Assembly: GCA_003248315.1 (NCBI GenBank)
Contig: QKWM01000004.1
Span: 930,001 to 994,000 of the forward strand
From: Streptomyces sp. SW4
GTDB lineage: Bacteria; Actinomycetota; Actinomycetes; Streptomycetales; Streptomycetaceae
Length of the DNA stretch: 64,000 nucleotides
Reading direction: 5' to 3'
Shown: positions 1 to 9,174 of the stretch, one piece after another
Numbering within the stretch: the stretch's first letter is position 1
Layout: every line of letters starts with the position of its first letter
Notes under the pieces: model-generated
The model's input: the letters and a program-made list of their open reading frames with translations, nothing else
Told to the model about the DNA's origin: nothing
Databases searched by the model: none
Position numbers and translations under genes: made by a program

Positions 1-298
1 TATCTGGTGATGGTGCTTCCCCTGGCCGTGACACCCAGTGTCTGTGTCACGCGGCGTGGTCGCACCGGCTCCGGAGCTCCCCCGGAGGGGTACCCCACGG
101 GCGAACCGCTCAGTGTCGGCGTAGGCCGTACCGCTTGCGTACGACGTCCACCGCACGAGGCGGTTTGGGGGCTCCCGGAAGAATGTCTGTCCCGGACGGG
201 GACACGAGGCACCTCGCCATGGTGAGGTCGGGTGCAGACTTGAGATTAACACTACCGGATCCAACAAACATTCCCCCTCTCGAATTCCGGCGACCGTG
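1..298. other. Intergenic region downstream of thrB
   Basis: No coding frame is convincing here. On the minus strand there is a -10-like TAGTGT (plus positions 249-254), but I see no matching -35. An inverted repeat GTGACAC (28-34) / GTGTCAC (44-50) lies near the window edge. In Streptomyces the gene after thrB is usually rho, so this is probably the promoter and leader of a rho gene lying outside the window. That is inference from gene order, because no rho coding sequence is visible. Confidence 0.35.
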
Positions 299-1216
299 TC
301 AGGTCGCCAGCGGCAGCACGCTCGCACCCTGCAGATCCAGGCTCAGGCGGTTCGCGGCCCAGTCCGCGCCCGCCAGCGCCTCGACCTTGTCGGCGGTGTC
401 CGCGTCGGCGAGCGCCATGACCGTCGGTCCGGCGCCGGAGATGACCGCGGGGACCCCGTCGGCGCGCAGCCGCTCCACCAGCGCCGCGCTCTCCGGCATG
501 GCGGGCGCGCGGTACTCCTGGTGGAGCCGGTCCTCGGTGGCCGGCAGCAGCAGCTCGGGGCGCCTGGTCAGGGCCTCGACGAGCAGCGCGGCGCGGCCGG
601 CGTTGACGGCGGCGTCGACGTGCGGGACGGTGCGCGGCAGCAGACCGCGGGCCGTCTCCGTCAGTACCGGCTTTCCGGGCACGAAAACCACCGGAACGAT
701 GGAATCGGCGGGCTCCATCCTGATCGCCCGGGCCGCGCCGCCCTCCATCCAGGACAGGGTGAAGCCGCCCAGCAGACAGGCCGCGACGTTGTCGGGGTGG
801 CCCTCGATCTCGGTGGCCAGGTCGAGCAGCGCGGCGTCGTCGAGGCGGGCCTCGCCGCCTATGGTCACGGCGCGGGCGGCGACGATGCCGGCGCAGATGG
901 CGGCGGAGGAGGAGCCGAGGCCGCGGCCGTGCGGGATGCGGTTGGCGCAGACGATCTCCAGGCCGCGCGGCTGGCCGCCGAGGGCCTCGAAGGCGGTGCG
1001 CAGGGACCGTACGAGGAGATGCTTCTCGTCACGGGGCAGCGTCTCGCTGCCCTCCCCCGCGATGTCGATGTGCAGCCCGGAGTCGGCCACCCGGACGACG
1101 ACGTCGTCGTAGAGGCCCAGCGCGAGGCCGAGGGCGTCGAAGCCCGGGCCGAGGTTGGCGCTGGTGGCGGGGACGCGCACCCGGACGGCGGCGGCGCGGA
1201 ACGCTGGACCGGCCAT
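299..1216 (-). CDS. thrB: Homoserine kinase
   Basis: The product is a 305-residue GHMP-family kinase that phosphorylates homoserine to O-phosphohomoserine, the substrate of threonine synthase. The N-terminal PATSANLGPGFD block (about residues 16-27) and the glycine/serine-rich ATP loop GRGLGSSSAA are both present. I chose the ATG at 1216 because it has AAGGAGAG upstream and directly precedes the conserved domain; a longer in-frame extension has no homologous content. It is the last gene of the minus-strand block hom-thrC-thrB but is separated from thrC by 346 bp, so it may have its own promoter. Confidence 0.95.
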   Translation of the reverse strand: MAGPAFRAAAVRVRVPATSANLGPGFDALGLALGLYDDVVVRVADSGLHIDIAGEGSETLPRDEKHLLVRSLRTAFEALGGQPRGLEIVCANRIPHGRGLGSSSAAICAGIVAARAVTIGGEARLDDAALLDLATEIEGHPDNVAACLLGGFTLSWMEGGAARAIRMEPADSIVPVVFVPGKPVLTETARGLLPRTVPHVDAAVNAGRAALLVEALTRRPELLLPATEDRLHQEYRAPAMPESAALVERLRADGVPAVISGAGPTVMALADADTADKVEALAGADWAANRLSLDLQGASVLPLAT

Positions 1217-1562
1217 CGCTCGTTGACTCTCCTTGAGCTGCGTGATGGTCGAATGAAATCGATGACGTACGAAACCACGGGGCCGCCGCTGCCTGCCGAA
1301 CGGGCGACCGCTCCCGTGCCGCATTCCGGCCGTGGAGACGGCGCGGCACCGCGGCATATGCGCGGGCGGGTTCGGTACAGCCTATCGAAGGAAGGTTCTG
1401 TGGCGACATAGGGCGCACAGGAGGCGCACGATGCGTGTCGTAAGCCCCCTGTGCACCCCCCATAGGGAACTTCCCCGGGCAAGCGTCCCCTTACGCCTTC
1501 GTACGCGGGCGGGGACGCCTCCGGCCGAGCGCCCCGGGCAGGCCAGGGCGCTCACCTCGGGC
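1217..1562. other. thrC-thrB intergenic region
   Basis: This 346-bp gap holds an inverted repeat GCGTCCCC (1483-1490) / GGGGACGC (1511-1518) without a T-run. On the minus strand a -10-like TAGGCT lies at 1379-1384, about 160 bp upstream of thrB, with no clear -35. These could be a partial terminator after thrC and a secondary promoter for thrB; neither is proven. An ATG at 1431 on the plus strand follows GGAGG but runs into antisense of thrC, and I do not call it. Confidence 0.3.
1379..1384 (-). promoter_or_regulatory. Possible -10 element for thrB
   Basis: TAGGCT on the minus strand matches the TAnnnT pattern of vegetative Streptomyces -10 boxes. No convincing -35 lies 16-18 bp upstream. 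It is listed only because the large thrC-thrB gap suggests separate transcription of thrB. Confidence 0.2.
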
Positions 1563-2621
1563 CTAGGCCAGCCCGAGCCGCTCGGCGGCGGCGGCCGCGT
1601 CGACCGGGACGGTGACCGGCTGCGGGGCGCCGGCGACGGCCCAGTCGGGGTCCTTCAGGCCGTTGCCGGTGACGGTGCACACGATCTTCTGGCCCGGGTC
1701 GACCTTGCCCAGCTCGGCCGCCTTCAGCAGACCGGCGACGGACGCCGCGGAGGCGGGCTCCACGAAGACGCCCTCCTGCGAGGCCAACAGCCGGTAGGCG
1801 CGCAGGATCTCACGGTCCGTCACCTCGTCGATGAGGCCGCCGGACTCGTCCCGGGCCGCCAGGGCGTACGACCAGGAGGCCGGGTTGCCGATGCGGATGG
1901 CGGTGGCGATGGTCGACGGGTCCTTGACGACCTCGCCGCGCACGATCGGGGCGCTGCCGGAGGCCTGGAAGCCCCACATGCGGGGCCGCTTCGTGGCGAC
2001 GCCGTCGGCGGCGTACTCCTGGTACCCCTTCCAGTACGCGGTGATGTTGCCCGCGTTGCCCACCGGCAGGACGTGGATGTCGGGCGCGTCGCCGAGCATG
2101 TCCACGATCTCGAAGGCGGCCGTCTTCTGGCCCTCGATACGCACCGGGTTGACCGAATTGACCAGCGCCACCGGGTAGTTGTCGCTCAGACCGCGGGCGA
2201 GCGTGAGGCAGTCGTCGAAGTTGCCGTCGACCTGGAGGATCTTCGCGCCGTGCACGAGGGCCTGGCCCATCTTGCCGAGGGCGATCTTGCCCTGCGGCAC
2301 CAGCACGGCGGAGACCATGCCGGCCCGCACGCCGTACGCGGCGGCGCTCGCGGAGGTGTTGCCGGTGGAGGCGCAGATGACCGCCTTCGCACCCTCCTCC
2401 TTGGCCTTGCTGATGGCCATGGTCATGCCGCGGTCCTTGAAGGACCCGGTCGGGTTCGCGCCCTCGACCTTCAGGTGGACCTCGCAGCCCGTGCGCTCGG
2501 AGAGCACCTGCGCGGGCACGAGCGGCGTGCCGCCCTCGCGGAGCGTCACGACCGGCGTGCTGTCGGAGACCGGCAGCCTGTCCCGGTACTCCTCGATGAT
2601 TCCGCGCCACTGGTGGGTCAT
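1563..2621 (-). CDS. thrC: Threonine synthase
   Basis: The product is a 352-residue fold-type II PLP enzyme converting O-phosphohomoserine to threonine. The PLP lysine lies in GSFKDRG (Lys62), and the glycine-rich phosphate loop appears as PVGNAGN. The length fits the short bacterial ThrC class. The start ATG lies six bases after the hom stop codon, so hom and thrC are almost certainly cotranscribed. No frame break is seen. Confidence 0.96.
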   Translation of the reverse strand: MTHQWRGIIEEYRDRLPVSDSTPVVTLREGGTPLVPAQVLSERTGCEVHLKVEGANPTGSFKDRGMTMAISKAKEEGAKAVICASTGNTSASAAAYGVRAGMVSAVLVPQGKIALGKMGQALVHGAKILQVDGNFDDCLTLARGLSDNYPVALVNSVNPVRIEGQKTAAFEIVDMLGDAPDIHVLPVGNAGNITAYWKGYQEYAADGVATKRPRMWGFQASGSAPIVRGEVVKDPSTIATAIRIGNPASWSYALAARDESGGLIDEVTDREILRAYRLLASQEGVFVEPASAASVAGLLKAAELGKVDPGQKIVCTVTGNGLKDPDWAVAGAPQPVTVPVDAAAAAERLGLA

Positions 2622-2627
2622 TGCTGC

Positions 2628-3917
2628 TTACTCTCCTTCAACCCGCATGATGCTGGCGACACCCCGCACGGTGTCGAGCTTGCGCAGCGCCTCGACGGTG
2701 CCGCCGAGGGCCGCGTCGGACGCACGGTGGGTGACGACGACGAGGGAGGCCTCGCCGTCCTTGCCCTGCTGCCGGACGGTGTCGATGGAGACCCCGTGCT
2801 CGGCGAAGACGGTCGCGACCTGGGCGAGCACGCCCGGCTTGTCGGCGACGTCGAGGCTGATGTGGTAGCGCGTGACGACGTCGCCCATCGGCGAGACGGG
2901 CAGCGCGGCGTACGCCGACTCACCGGGCCCGCGGGCACCGCTGAGCCGGTTGCGGCAGACGGCGACGAGGTCGCCGAGGACGGCGGAGGCGGTCGGCGAA
3001 CCGCCGGCGCCGGGACCGTAGAACATCAGCTGCCCGGCCGCGTCCGACTCCACGAACACGGCGTTGTAGGCCCCGCGGACGCTGGCCAGCGGGTGGCTGA
3101 GCGGGATCATCGCGGGATGCACCCGCGCCGTGACCGAGGCGCCGTCCGCGGCCCGCTCGCAGATGGCGAGCAGCTTGATGGTGCAGCCCATCTCCTTGGC
3201 CGAGGCGAAGTCGGCCGCGGTCACCTCGGTCATGCCCTCGCGGTGGACGTCGTCGAGGCGCACGCGGGTGTGGAAGGCGATCCCGGCGAGGATGGCGGCC
3301 TTGGCGGCGGCGTCGAAGCCCTCGACGTCGGCGGTGGGGTCGGCCTCGGCGTATCCCAGCGCGGTGGCCTCGTCGAGCGCCTCCTGGTAGCCGGCCCCCG
3401 TCGAGTCCATCTTGTCGAGGATGAAGTTGGTGGTGCCGTTGACGATGCCGAGCACCCGGTTGACCTTGTCGCCGGCGAGGGACTCGCGCAGCGGGCGGAT
3501 CAGTGGGATGGCGCCGGCGACGGCGGCCTCGTAGTAGAGGTCCTTGTCGTGCTCCTCGGCGGCGGCGTACAGCGCGGCGCCGTCCTGGGCGAGCAGCGCC
3601 TTGTTGGCGGAGACGACGGAGGCGCCGTGCTCGAAGGCGGTGGTGATCAGGGTCCGGGCGGGCTCGATGCCGCCGATGACCTCGACGACGACGTCCAGGT
3701 CGCCGCGTTTGACCAGCGCGGTGGCGTCGGTGGTGATGAGCTCCGCGGGGATGCCCTCGCGCACCTTGTCCGGCCGCCGTACGGCGACCCCGGCGAGCTC
3801 CACCGGGGCGCCGATGCGGGCGGCGAGGTCGTCGGCGTGCGTCGTCATGATGCGCGCCACCTCTGAGCCGACCACTCCACAGCCCAGCAGCGCCACCTTC
3901 AGCGGACGCGTACGCAT
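2628..3917 (-). CDS. hom: Homoserine dehydrogenase
   Basis: NAD(P)H-dependent reduction of aspartate semialdehyde to homoserine, the branch point toward threonine and methionine. The 429-residue protein has an N-terminal Rossmann motif (LLGCGVVGSEVA), the catalytic dehydrogenase domain in the middle (EADPTADVEGFDAAAK) and a C-terminal ACT domain starting near RYHISLDVADKPGV, the usual site of threonine feedback. Two adjacent ATG codons (3920 and 3917) follow GAGG; I prefer 3917 because of its 7-base spacing. It lies downstream of lysA with a 152-bp gap and leads the hom-thrC unit. Confidence 0.95.
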   Translation of the reverse strand: MRTRPLKVALLGCGVVGSEVARIMTTHADDLAARIGAPVELAGVAVRRPDKVREGIPAELITTDATALVKRGDLDVVVEVIGGIEPARTLITTAFEHGASVVSANKALLAQDGAALYAAAEEHDKDLYYEAAVAGAIPLIRPLRESLAGDKVNRVLGIVNGTTNFILDKMDSTGAGYQEALDEATALGYAEADPTADVEGFDAAAKAAILAGIAFHTRVRLDDVHREGMTEVTAADFASAKEMGCTIKLLAICERAADGASVTARVHPAMIPLSHPLASVRGAYNAVFVESDAAGQLMFYGPGAGGSPTASAVLGDLVAVCRNRLSGARGPGESAYAALPVSPMGDVVTRYHISLDVADKPGVLAQVATVFAEHGVSIDTVRQQGKDGEASLVVVTHRASDAALGGTVEALRKLDTVRGVASIMRVEGE

Positions 3918-4069
3918 CATCCGACCTCGTTTCCTCTTACCGTCTACGGTTGGTCCAGTCTCACTCACCGGACGGGATTTCCTGCGCTTGGTCCGGATTG
4001 TGAGACGTTTATTTCATTTTCGCGTGGGTGCCGGGCGGAGATCTTCCGGCACCCCGCCGGTCCGGGCTC

Positions 4070-5461
4070 TCACCCGACGTCGAGGCGCAGCAGATCCTCC
4101 TCGGTCTCGCGCCGGACGATGACCCGCGCCTCGCCGTCGCGCACGGCGACGACCGGCGGGCGCAGGACGTGGTTGTAGTTGCTGGCCATGGACCGGCAGT
4201 ACGCCCCCGTGGCGGGTACGGCGATGAGGTCACCGGGTGCCAGGTCGGCCGGGAGGAACGCGTCCCGCACCACGATGTCACCGCTCTCGCAGTGCTTGCC
4301 GACGACACGGGCGAGCATCGGCTCGGCGTCGCTGGCCCGGGAGACGAGGGCGACGCTGTACTCGGCGTCGTACAGCGCGGTGCGGATGTTGTCCGACATG
4401 CCGCCGTCGACGGAGACGTAGGTGCGCAGCCCGTCGAGCGGCTTGACCGTGCCGACCTCGTAGAGGGTGAACGCGGTGGGCCCGACGATGGCCCGCCCCG
4501 GCTCGACGGAGATCCGCGGCGTCCGCAGCCGGGCGGCCTCGCACTCGCGCGTGACGATCTCGTTCAGCGCCTTCGCGATCTCGTGCGGCTCACGCGGATC
4601 GTCGTCGCTGGTGTACGCGATGCCGAGCCCGCCGCCGAGGTCGATCTCGGGCAGCTCGACGCCGTGCTCGTCCCGGATGTCCTTGAGCAGCCCCACGACC
4701 CGGTGCGCGGCGACCTCGAAGCCGGACATGTCGAAGATCTGCGACCCGATGTGGGAGTGGATCCCGATGAGCTCCAGCCCGTCGAGCCGCAGCGCCCGCC
4801 GCACCGCCTCCGCCGCCTGGCCCCCGGCCAGCGGGATGCCGAACTTCTGGTCCTCGTGGGCGGTCGCGATGAACTCGTGCGTGTGAGCTTCGACACCCAC
4901 GGTGATACGGATCTGCACGCGCTGCCGCTTGCCGAGGGACTGGGCGACGTGGGCGACGCGCACGATCTCCTGGAAGGAGTCGAGCACGATCCGCCCGACC
5001 CCGGCGCGGACCGCGCGCTCGATCTCCTCGACGGACTTGTTGTTGCCGTGGAACGCGATGCGGTCGGCGGGCATCCCGGCGGACAGCGCCGTGGCCAGCT
5101 CGCCGCCGGAGCACACGTCGAGGTTGAGCCCCTCCTCGTCCAGCCACCGCACGACGGCCCGGGAGAGGAAGGCCTTGCCGGCGTAGAACACGTCGGCGTC
5201 GGTCCCGAAGGCGGTGCGCCAGGCCCGCGCCCGGGCCCGGAAGTCGGTCTCGTCGAGGATGTAGGCGGGGGTGCCGTACTCCTCGGCGAGCCGCGTCACG
5301 GGGATGCCGCCGACGGTGACGACCCCGTCCGCGTTCCGGTCGACGGTCTGGGCCCACACCTTGGCGTCGAGGGCGTTGAGGTCGGCGGGCGGAGCGGTGT
5401 AGTGCCCCTCGGGGAGGACGTCGGCGTGGCGGGGCCCGGCGGGGTGTGCGGAACGGCTCAT
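4070..5461 (-). CDS. lysA: Diaminopimelate decarboxylase
   Basis: PLP enzyme of the alanine-racemase fold making lysine from meso-diaminopimelate. The 463-residue product shows the PLP lysine in YAGKAFL (Lys96), the phosphate-binding glycine loop [10 protein letters not shown] and the HCESGD segment carrying the cysteine of the second subunit active site. It sits between the ArgS-like gene and hom on the same strand. An argS-lysA neighbourhood is known in actinobacteria, for example Corynebacterium. Confidence 0.95.
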   Translation of the reverse strand: MSRSAHPAGPRHADVLPEGHYTAPPADLNALDAKVWAQTVDRNADGVVTVGGIPVTRLAEEYGTPAYILDETDFRARARAWRTAFGTDADVFYAGKAFLSRAVVRWLDEEGLNLDVCSGGELATALSAGMPADRIAFHGNNKSVEEIERAVRAGVGRIVLDSFQEIVRVAHVAQSLGKRQRVQIRITVGVEAHTHEFIATAHEDQKFGIPLAGGQAAEAVRRALRLDGLELIGIHSHIGSQIFDMSGFEVAAHRVVGLLKDIRDEHGVELPEIDLGGGLGIAYTSDDDPREPHEIAKALNEIVTRECEAARLRTPRISVEPGRAIVGPTAFTLYEVGTVKPLDGLRTYVSVDGGMSDNIRTALYDAEYSVALVSRASDAEPMLARVVGKHCESGDIVVRDAFLPADLAPGDLIAVPATGAYCRSMASNYNHVLRPPVVAVRDGEARVIVRRETEEDLLRLDVG

Positions 5462-5485
5462 GGCTCTTCTGGCTTCCCTCGGAGA

Positions 5486-6764
5486 TCAGAGGTGGTCGGG
5501 TGCGTCGATGCCGAGCAGGGACAGGCCGCCGGCCAGCACCGCCCCGGCGGCGTCGGCGAGCGCGAGCCGGGCACGGTGGGCGGCCGAGGGTTTCTCCGCA
5601 CCGCGGGGCAGCACGGTCGGCAGGAAGGGCAGCACGGCATCGGCGACGGTGACGAGGTGCCGGGCGAGACGGTCGGGGGCGTGCCGGTCGGCGGCGGCGG
5701 CGAGGACGCGCGGGTGGTCGCCGAGCAGGGCGACCAGCTCGTCGGCGCCCGCCGCACCGGCCGTGGCGCCTTCCTCGGGCCCGAACCCGAGGTCGGCGGC
5801 GTTGCGCAGGAGGGCGCGGGTACGGGCGTGGGCGTACCGGACGCGGAAGAGCGGGTTGCTCTCGCGCTGCACGAGGTGCTCGTCGCCGGTCCGCGGCCGG
5901 TCGTGCCCCGCGGGATGCAACAGGGCCCACCGCCCGGCATCCCGCCCGAGCCGGAGCGGGGCTTGGGGGTGGGGGTGGGGGTGACGGTGGTGGCGACGGG
6001 GGTGGGGGTGACGGTGGTGGGTGCGAGGGTGGCAGTGGGTTCCGTGGCCGCTGGGGCTTGCGGGGTGCCTAGGGCATGCGGGGCCGCCGGGGCTTGCGGG
6101 GCTCCTGGCGCGTGCGGGGCATCCGGGGCTTGCGGGGCGCTTGAGGCCTCCGGGGCCTCCGGGGTGGCGTCCACGCGGACGCCGAGGACGGTCGCCCACT
6201 CCTCCGGGATCGGTGCCGCACAGCCGGTCCGGACGCGGGCGCCCTGGGAGCGGAGGATGCGGGCGAGGGCGTCCATGACGACGACGGCGCGGATCTCGCG
6301 GGGCGCGTGGAGCTGCACGACGCGGCCGGCCTGCTGACCGGTGGGGGTGGTGCGGGGGCCAGCGTCGGTGGTGTCGGCGCCAGGGGAACCGGCGTCGGCG
6401 GTGTCGAAGGCGGCGTCGGCGAAGCCGTACCGGATACCGCGCCGTCGTACTTCCGCGACGAGTGCGGCGGGGGCCGTGCCGTCGAGGCTGAAGTTGAGGA
6501 ACCCGGGCCCGGTGACGACGACGTCGGTGATGCCGGCGGCGCCGGCGAGGTGGGGCCGGAGGATGTCGGCCACGTCGCGGGGGCCCGGCCGGCCGGGCGG
6601 GCGAGCTGCAGGGCCACGTTGGTGGCGTAGTCGCCGCAGCCTCCGGGGCCGGGCACGGTGACGACGGCCCGCTCCGGAACGCTCACCGTGAGCTGCCCCG
6701 CGTCGACGGCACGCCGCACTGCGTGCAGCACGGTGCGCGAGAGCTCGACGGGGTCACGGGACAA
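5486..6764 (-). CDS. ArgS-like protein lacking the catalytic signatures (two frame breaks)
   Basis: Joining three frames (breaks near 6592 and 5945) gives about 425 residues. The N-terminus matches the arginyl-tRNA synthetase N-domain (GDYATNVALQLARPAGR, then GPGFLNFSLDG). A short remnant of the nucleotide-binding fold follows (VVQLHAPRE, MDALARILRSQG) but has no HIGH motif. Next comes a long Ala-Pro-Thr repeat region of about 70 residues with no KMSKS motif. The end is a DALR anticodon-binding domain (NPLFRVRYAHAR, ending LLGIDAPDHL). It therefore cannot be a normal aminoacyl-tRNA synthetase. It lies just upstream of lysA on the same strand. The start is uncertain: the TTG at 6764 has no clear ribosome binding site. 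Confidence 0.7.
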
Positions 6765-6879
6765 GCGTATGGGAGGAGGGGGGTGGGGAGGCGAGCGGGT
6801 TTGGGCGGGTCCCGGGATGTGGACGGCCGCCGGCCCGGTTCAACCGGACGGTTGCTCGGGCAGGGCGCGCGGTTCAGGT

Positions 6880-7434
6880 TCAGCCGGCCGGTTCATGCTG
6901 GGCGGTGGCCTCGGCGCCCCCGTCCCCCGGGCCCAGCCCGCTACCGCTACCGCTGCCACCACCACTGCCGGCACCGGTACCGGTCCCGCCACCACTACCG
7001 CCATCACTGCCGCTGCCGCCGTACACGGAAACGGTCCGGGCGCCGCCGCCCGCCGCCGGCCTCCGCTCGGCGAGCCGCCGGACGACGGCGACGAGCTCGG
7101 CGGGCTCGAAGGGCTTGGGCAGGAACGCGTCCACGCCGGCGTCGACCCCGGCGTCCACCTCGTACGGGGTGCAGGCACTGATGACGGCGAGCGGAAGATC
7201 GCGTGTGCGCGGGTCGGCACGCAGCAGGGCGGCGGTCCTGAGCCCGTCGAGCCGGGGCATGACCACGTCGAGGGTGACGACGTCGGGCCGCACCCGGTGC
7301 ACGACGTCCAGACACTCGGCACCATCGGCCGCGGTCACGACCTCGAAGCCCTCCAGCTCGAGGTTGACCCTGATCAACTGCCGGATGACCTTGTTGTCGT
7401 CCACAACAAGAACCCGGCCCGAGACGCCTGGCAC
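6880..7434 (-). CDS. Orphan single-domain response regulator
   Basis: A CheY-like receiver domain fills about residues 5-125 (VLVVDDNK, LDVVMPRLDG with the phosphoacceptor Asp, LPKPFEP with the conserved Lys). The C-terminal 60 or so residues are a Gly/Ser/Thr-rich tail (GGSGSDGGSGGG) with no output domain. I chose the GTG at 7434 because it begins directly before the receiver domain; the upstream extension is unlike any receiver N-terminus. No histidine kinase is adjacent. It probably acts by protein-protein contact, and the partner is unknown. Confidence 0.8.
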   Translation of the reverse strand: MPGVSGRVLVVDDNKVIRQLIRVNLELEGFEVVTAADGAECLDVVHRVRPDVVTLDVVMPRLDGLRTAALLRADPRTRDLPLAVISACTPYEVDAGVDAGVDAFLPKPFEPAELVAVVRRLAERRPAAGGGARTVSVYGGSGSDGGSGGGTGTGAGSGGGSGSGSGLGPGDGGAEATAQHEPAG

Positions 7435-7606
7435 AACTCGAGAGTAGGTCCGCACCGGGCACCGCGTCCCGGTTTTCCCCACTTCCACCCCCTGCGGGGA
7501 CAGGCGCACGACGCCCTGACGCGGCTCGCCCCGGCGACCCGCGGAAACCTGTTCATGACCACCCCGTCGGAGCTGGTAGTGTTCTACCCGTCGCCGCGAG
7601 CGACAC

Positions 7607-7678
7607 GCCCCCGTAGCTCAGGGGATAGAGCAACGGCCTCCGGAGCCGTGTGCGCAGGTTCGAATCCTGCCGGGGGCA
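7607..7678 (+). tRNA. tRNA-Arg (anticodon CCG)
   Basis: A full cloverleaf can be read. The 7-bp acceptor stem is GCCCCCG (7607-7613) / CGGGGGC (7671-7677) with discriminator A at 7678. The D-arm contains AGCTCAGGGGATAGAGC. The anticodon stem ACGGC/GCCGT encloses loop CTCCGGA with anticodon CCG. The T-arm contains GTTCGAATC. The 3' CCA is not encoded. It decodes CGG arginine codons, common in this genome. A strong terminator follows 53 bp downstream. Confidence 0.95.
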
Positions 7679-7731
7679 CTCGCCGAGGATCAGCAAGCGT
7701 CAAGCGCTGACCAGGGCGTATGCCGACAGGA

Positions 7732-7766
7732 AAGAGCGGGAGACAGTTTCACTGTCTCCCGCTCTT
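7732..7766 (+). terminator. Intrinsic terminator of tRNA-Arg
   Basis: A perfect 16-bp inverted repeat (7732-7747 and 7751-7766) surrounds a 3-base loop TTC, with arms reading AAGAGCGGGAGACAGT and its complement. The arm termini supply short A and T runs. It lies 53 bp after the tRNA and no gene intervenes. Confidence 0.85.
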
Positions 7767-7823
7767 CCTCGTGTTGCGCATCAGCCCCGCGCGAGGAGCG
7801 TGTGGGCCACGCGTCGCCGACCA

Positions 7824-8042
7824 TCACCCTTCGTCATAGCCCTCGTTGCGTTTGGCGCACGTGGCAGGACACGGCCCTCCGGTCGCGGGGTCCACCGTGA
7901 GCCCTGGACCATGCGTGGGCGGCCGCAGCTCCCAGAGCAGCCCGGCGTTGTGTAGTAGCCACAAGCGGCCACCCGACTTGTCATCCCCGACATAGGCACA
8001 AGCCTGGTCAGCAGTGCGGCAGGCAAGCGGTTGGTGGGCCAT
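7824..8042 (-). CDS. Small cysteine-containing hypothetical protein inside the tRNA-linked scar
   Basis: A 72-residue frame with four cysteines (for example LACRTADQACAYVGDD near the N-terminus and PCPATCAKRNEG near the C-terminus). I do not recognise a family. It lies between the tRNA-Arg gene and a degraded copy of the tRNA 3' end, so it may be cargo left from an excised integrative element. The frame continues upstream to 8249 without similarity, and the ATG at 8042 lacks a good ribosome binding site. Whether it is expressed is unclear. Confidence 0.35.
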   Translation of the reverse strand: MAHQPLACRTADQACAYVGDDKSGGRLWLLHNAGLLWELRPPTHGPGLTVDPATGGPCPATCAKRNEGYDEG

Positions 8043-8314
8043 GCCCGCATCTACACTCGGGCCGTTGTCTGGGGCTTGGTCCTTGAGCACCGTCTTCAAG
8101 CGGCCACGTCGCCGCCGCTCAACAGTCGGCGCAGAGACAGCCGCGGTGGGTGCGTGCAAGGAATCATGTGGTCGGTCGGTCACGGCGCATCGTTCGCGCG
8201 GCGTCCCTGCCAGAGTTGTGGCAATGCGCTCGGGGAGCATGGACCACACTCGCCAACCTCAGTGCCTCAGACTCCAGTCTCTTTCGCGTGGACGCGGGAG
8301 TGGGCACACAGTGT

Positions 8315-8343
8315 TGTGCGCAGGTTCGGATTCTGTCGGGGGC
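8315..8343 (+). repeat. Degraded copy of tRNA-Arg 3' end (probable old attachment site)
   Basis: These 29 bases match tRNA positions 7649-7677 at 26 sites; the three differences are all transitions. The copied part spans the end of the anticodon arm through the T-arm and acceptor 3' strand, the segment typically duplicated when a tyrosine-recombinase element integrates into a tRNA gene. About 640 bp of non-conserved sequence lies between the two copies and no integrase gene remains. Confidence 0.7.
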
Positions 8344-8365
8344 GCCCCGTGTGAGGTGCTGGAGA

Positions 8366-8397
8366 GCCCGTGTCGGCTGATGCCGGGCGGGGTTTTT
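8366..8397 (+). terminator. Possible terminator after the att-like repeat
   Basis: GCCCG (8366-8370) pairs with CGGGC (8384-8388), with an inner CGGC/GCCG stem, and is followed by GGGG and a five-T run at 8393-8397. It could end transcription entering from the left. The stem is interrupted, so support is moderate. Confidence 0.4.
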
Positions 8398-8475
8398 GTT
8401 GGGCTCGGGTGGTAGAGGGTGGGAATGACCGTGGCCCCCGGGTCGGGAGAGCCGGGGCCACGGGGGGGCCGGGTG

Positions 8476-8675
8476 TCAGAGGGCCGTCGTGTGGGCCGAC
8501 GTGCCGGCCGTGATGCCCTCCGGGAGGCGACGGCGGCGAGGTCCGCGCCGAGGTGGGCGAGCGGCGTCTCTATGGAGAGCGCGCCGGCGCCGCCGGCCGC
8601 GAGGCCGCCGGAGACGGCGTCCAGGGCGGCGTCGGCGATCTCGGCGGTCTCGACCTGGGCGGTGTGGTTCAGCAT
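8476..8675 (-). CDS. Small peptide with GG-type leader, possible RiPP precursor (one frame break)
   Basis: The ATG at 8675 follows GAAGGGA at 7-base spacing. The first 48 codons read an acidic leader (QVETAEIADAALDAVSGG) ending in a double-glycine motif like those cleaved by C39-type peptidases, then a short core rich in Gly, Ala and Leu (LSIETPLAHLGADLAAV). One base is apparently missing near 8532; restoring it gives a 66-residue peptide ending ITAGTSAHTTAL. Without the repair the frame runs into Arg/Pro-rich antisense-like sequence. No modifying enzyme, protease-transporter or regulator is adjacent. The motif is only suggestive and the product is unknown. Confidence 0.5.
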
Positions 8676-9174
8676 GAGCGGTTCCCTTCGGGGTGGGTGG
8701 TGCTTCGGAGTGGCGACGGGGCGTTCCCGGGGGACGGGAGGCGGCCTCGGGGTTCGCGCCACGCGGAGGATCAAAGCAGTCCGGGGAGGGGCGGCCAGTC
8801 GTCCGGGGGCGTGCGGGGCACATCGTGAAGAGCGGCTTCACCTGTGTGACCGGGGGTGACCCGGTGCGTCCGTTTCTCCACGCGGTCTGCCGGTTCGCTG
8901 CACGTCGGGGGCTTGCCCCCGGGGGTGGCGGGCGGGGTTCGTGCGTCCCCGTGGGCCCGGCGGGGCACGGTCGTGACTACCGCTCAGTTTCGCCATGACC
9001 CGCCGGTGAACGCTGTGCAGGTTTGTGGGATCTTCGGTTTTCGGCGGGGCGCGTGCGCGAAACGGGGCATTTTGCATCGTGCAAATACGTGTGTCGCCCC
9101 TCGGTGCCCTCCCCGCGCGGTAGTCGTCGTTGCGTCCGTCCGACCGCCGGCCCCGCCCGCCGTGGAGGCAGTCC
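8676..9174. other. Intergenic region between divergent peptide and oxidase genes
   Basis: About 500 bp with no supported gene. It should hold the divergent promoters of the small peptide (minus) and the GlxA-like oxidase (plus). The one distinct site is a perfect inverted repeat at 9071-9085, listed separately. I recognise no sigma-factor hexamers with confidence. Confidence 0.5.
9071..9085. promoter_or_regulatory. Inverted repeat, candidate operator upstream of the oxidase
   Basis: TTTGCA-TCG-TGCAAA is a perfect 6-bp inverted repeat with a 3-bp centre, about 90 bp upstream of the oxidase start codon. Its A/T-rich arms stand out in the G/C-rich context, consistent with a repressor site. The cognate regulator is unknown. 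Confidence 0.4.

Noticed and set aside
1431..1500. Plus-strand ATG with GGAGG that could start a leader peptide (MRVVSPLCTPH)
   Set aside because: No plus-strand gene follows; the frame runs on antisense to thrC, and no stop creates a short leader peptide.
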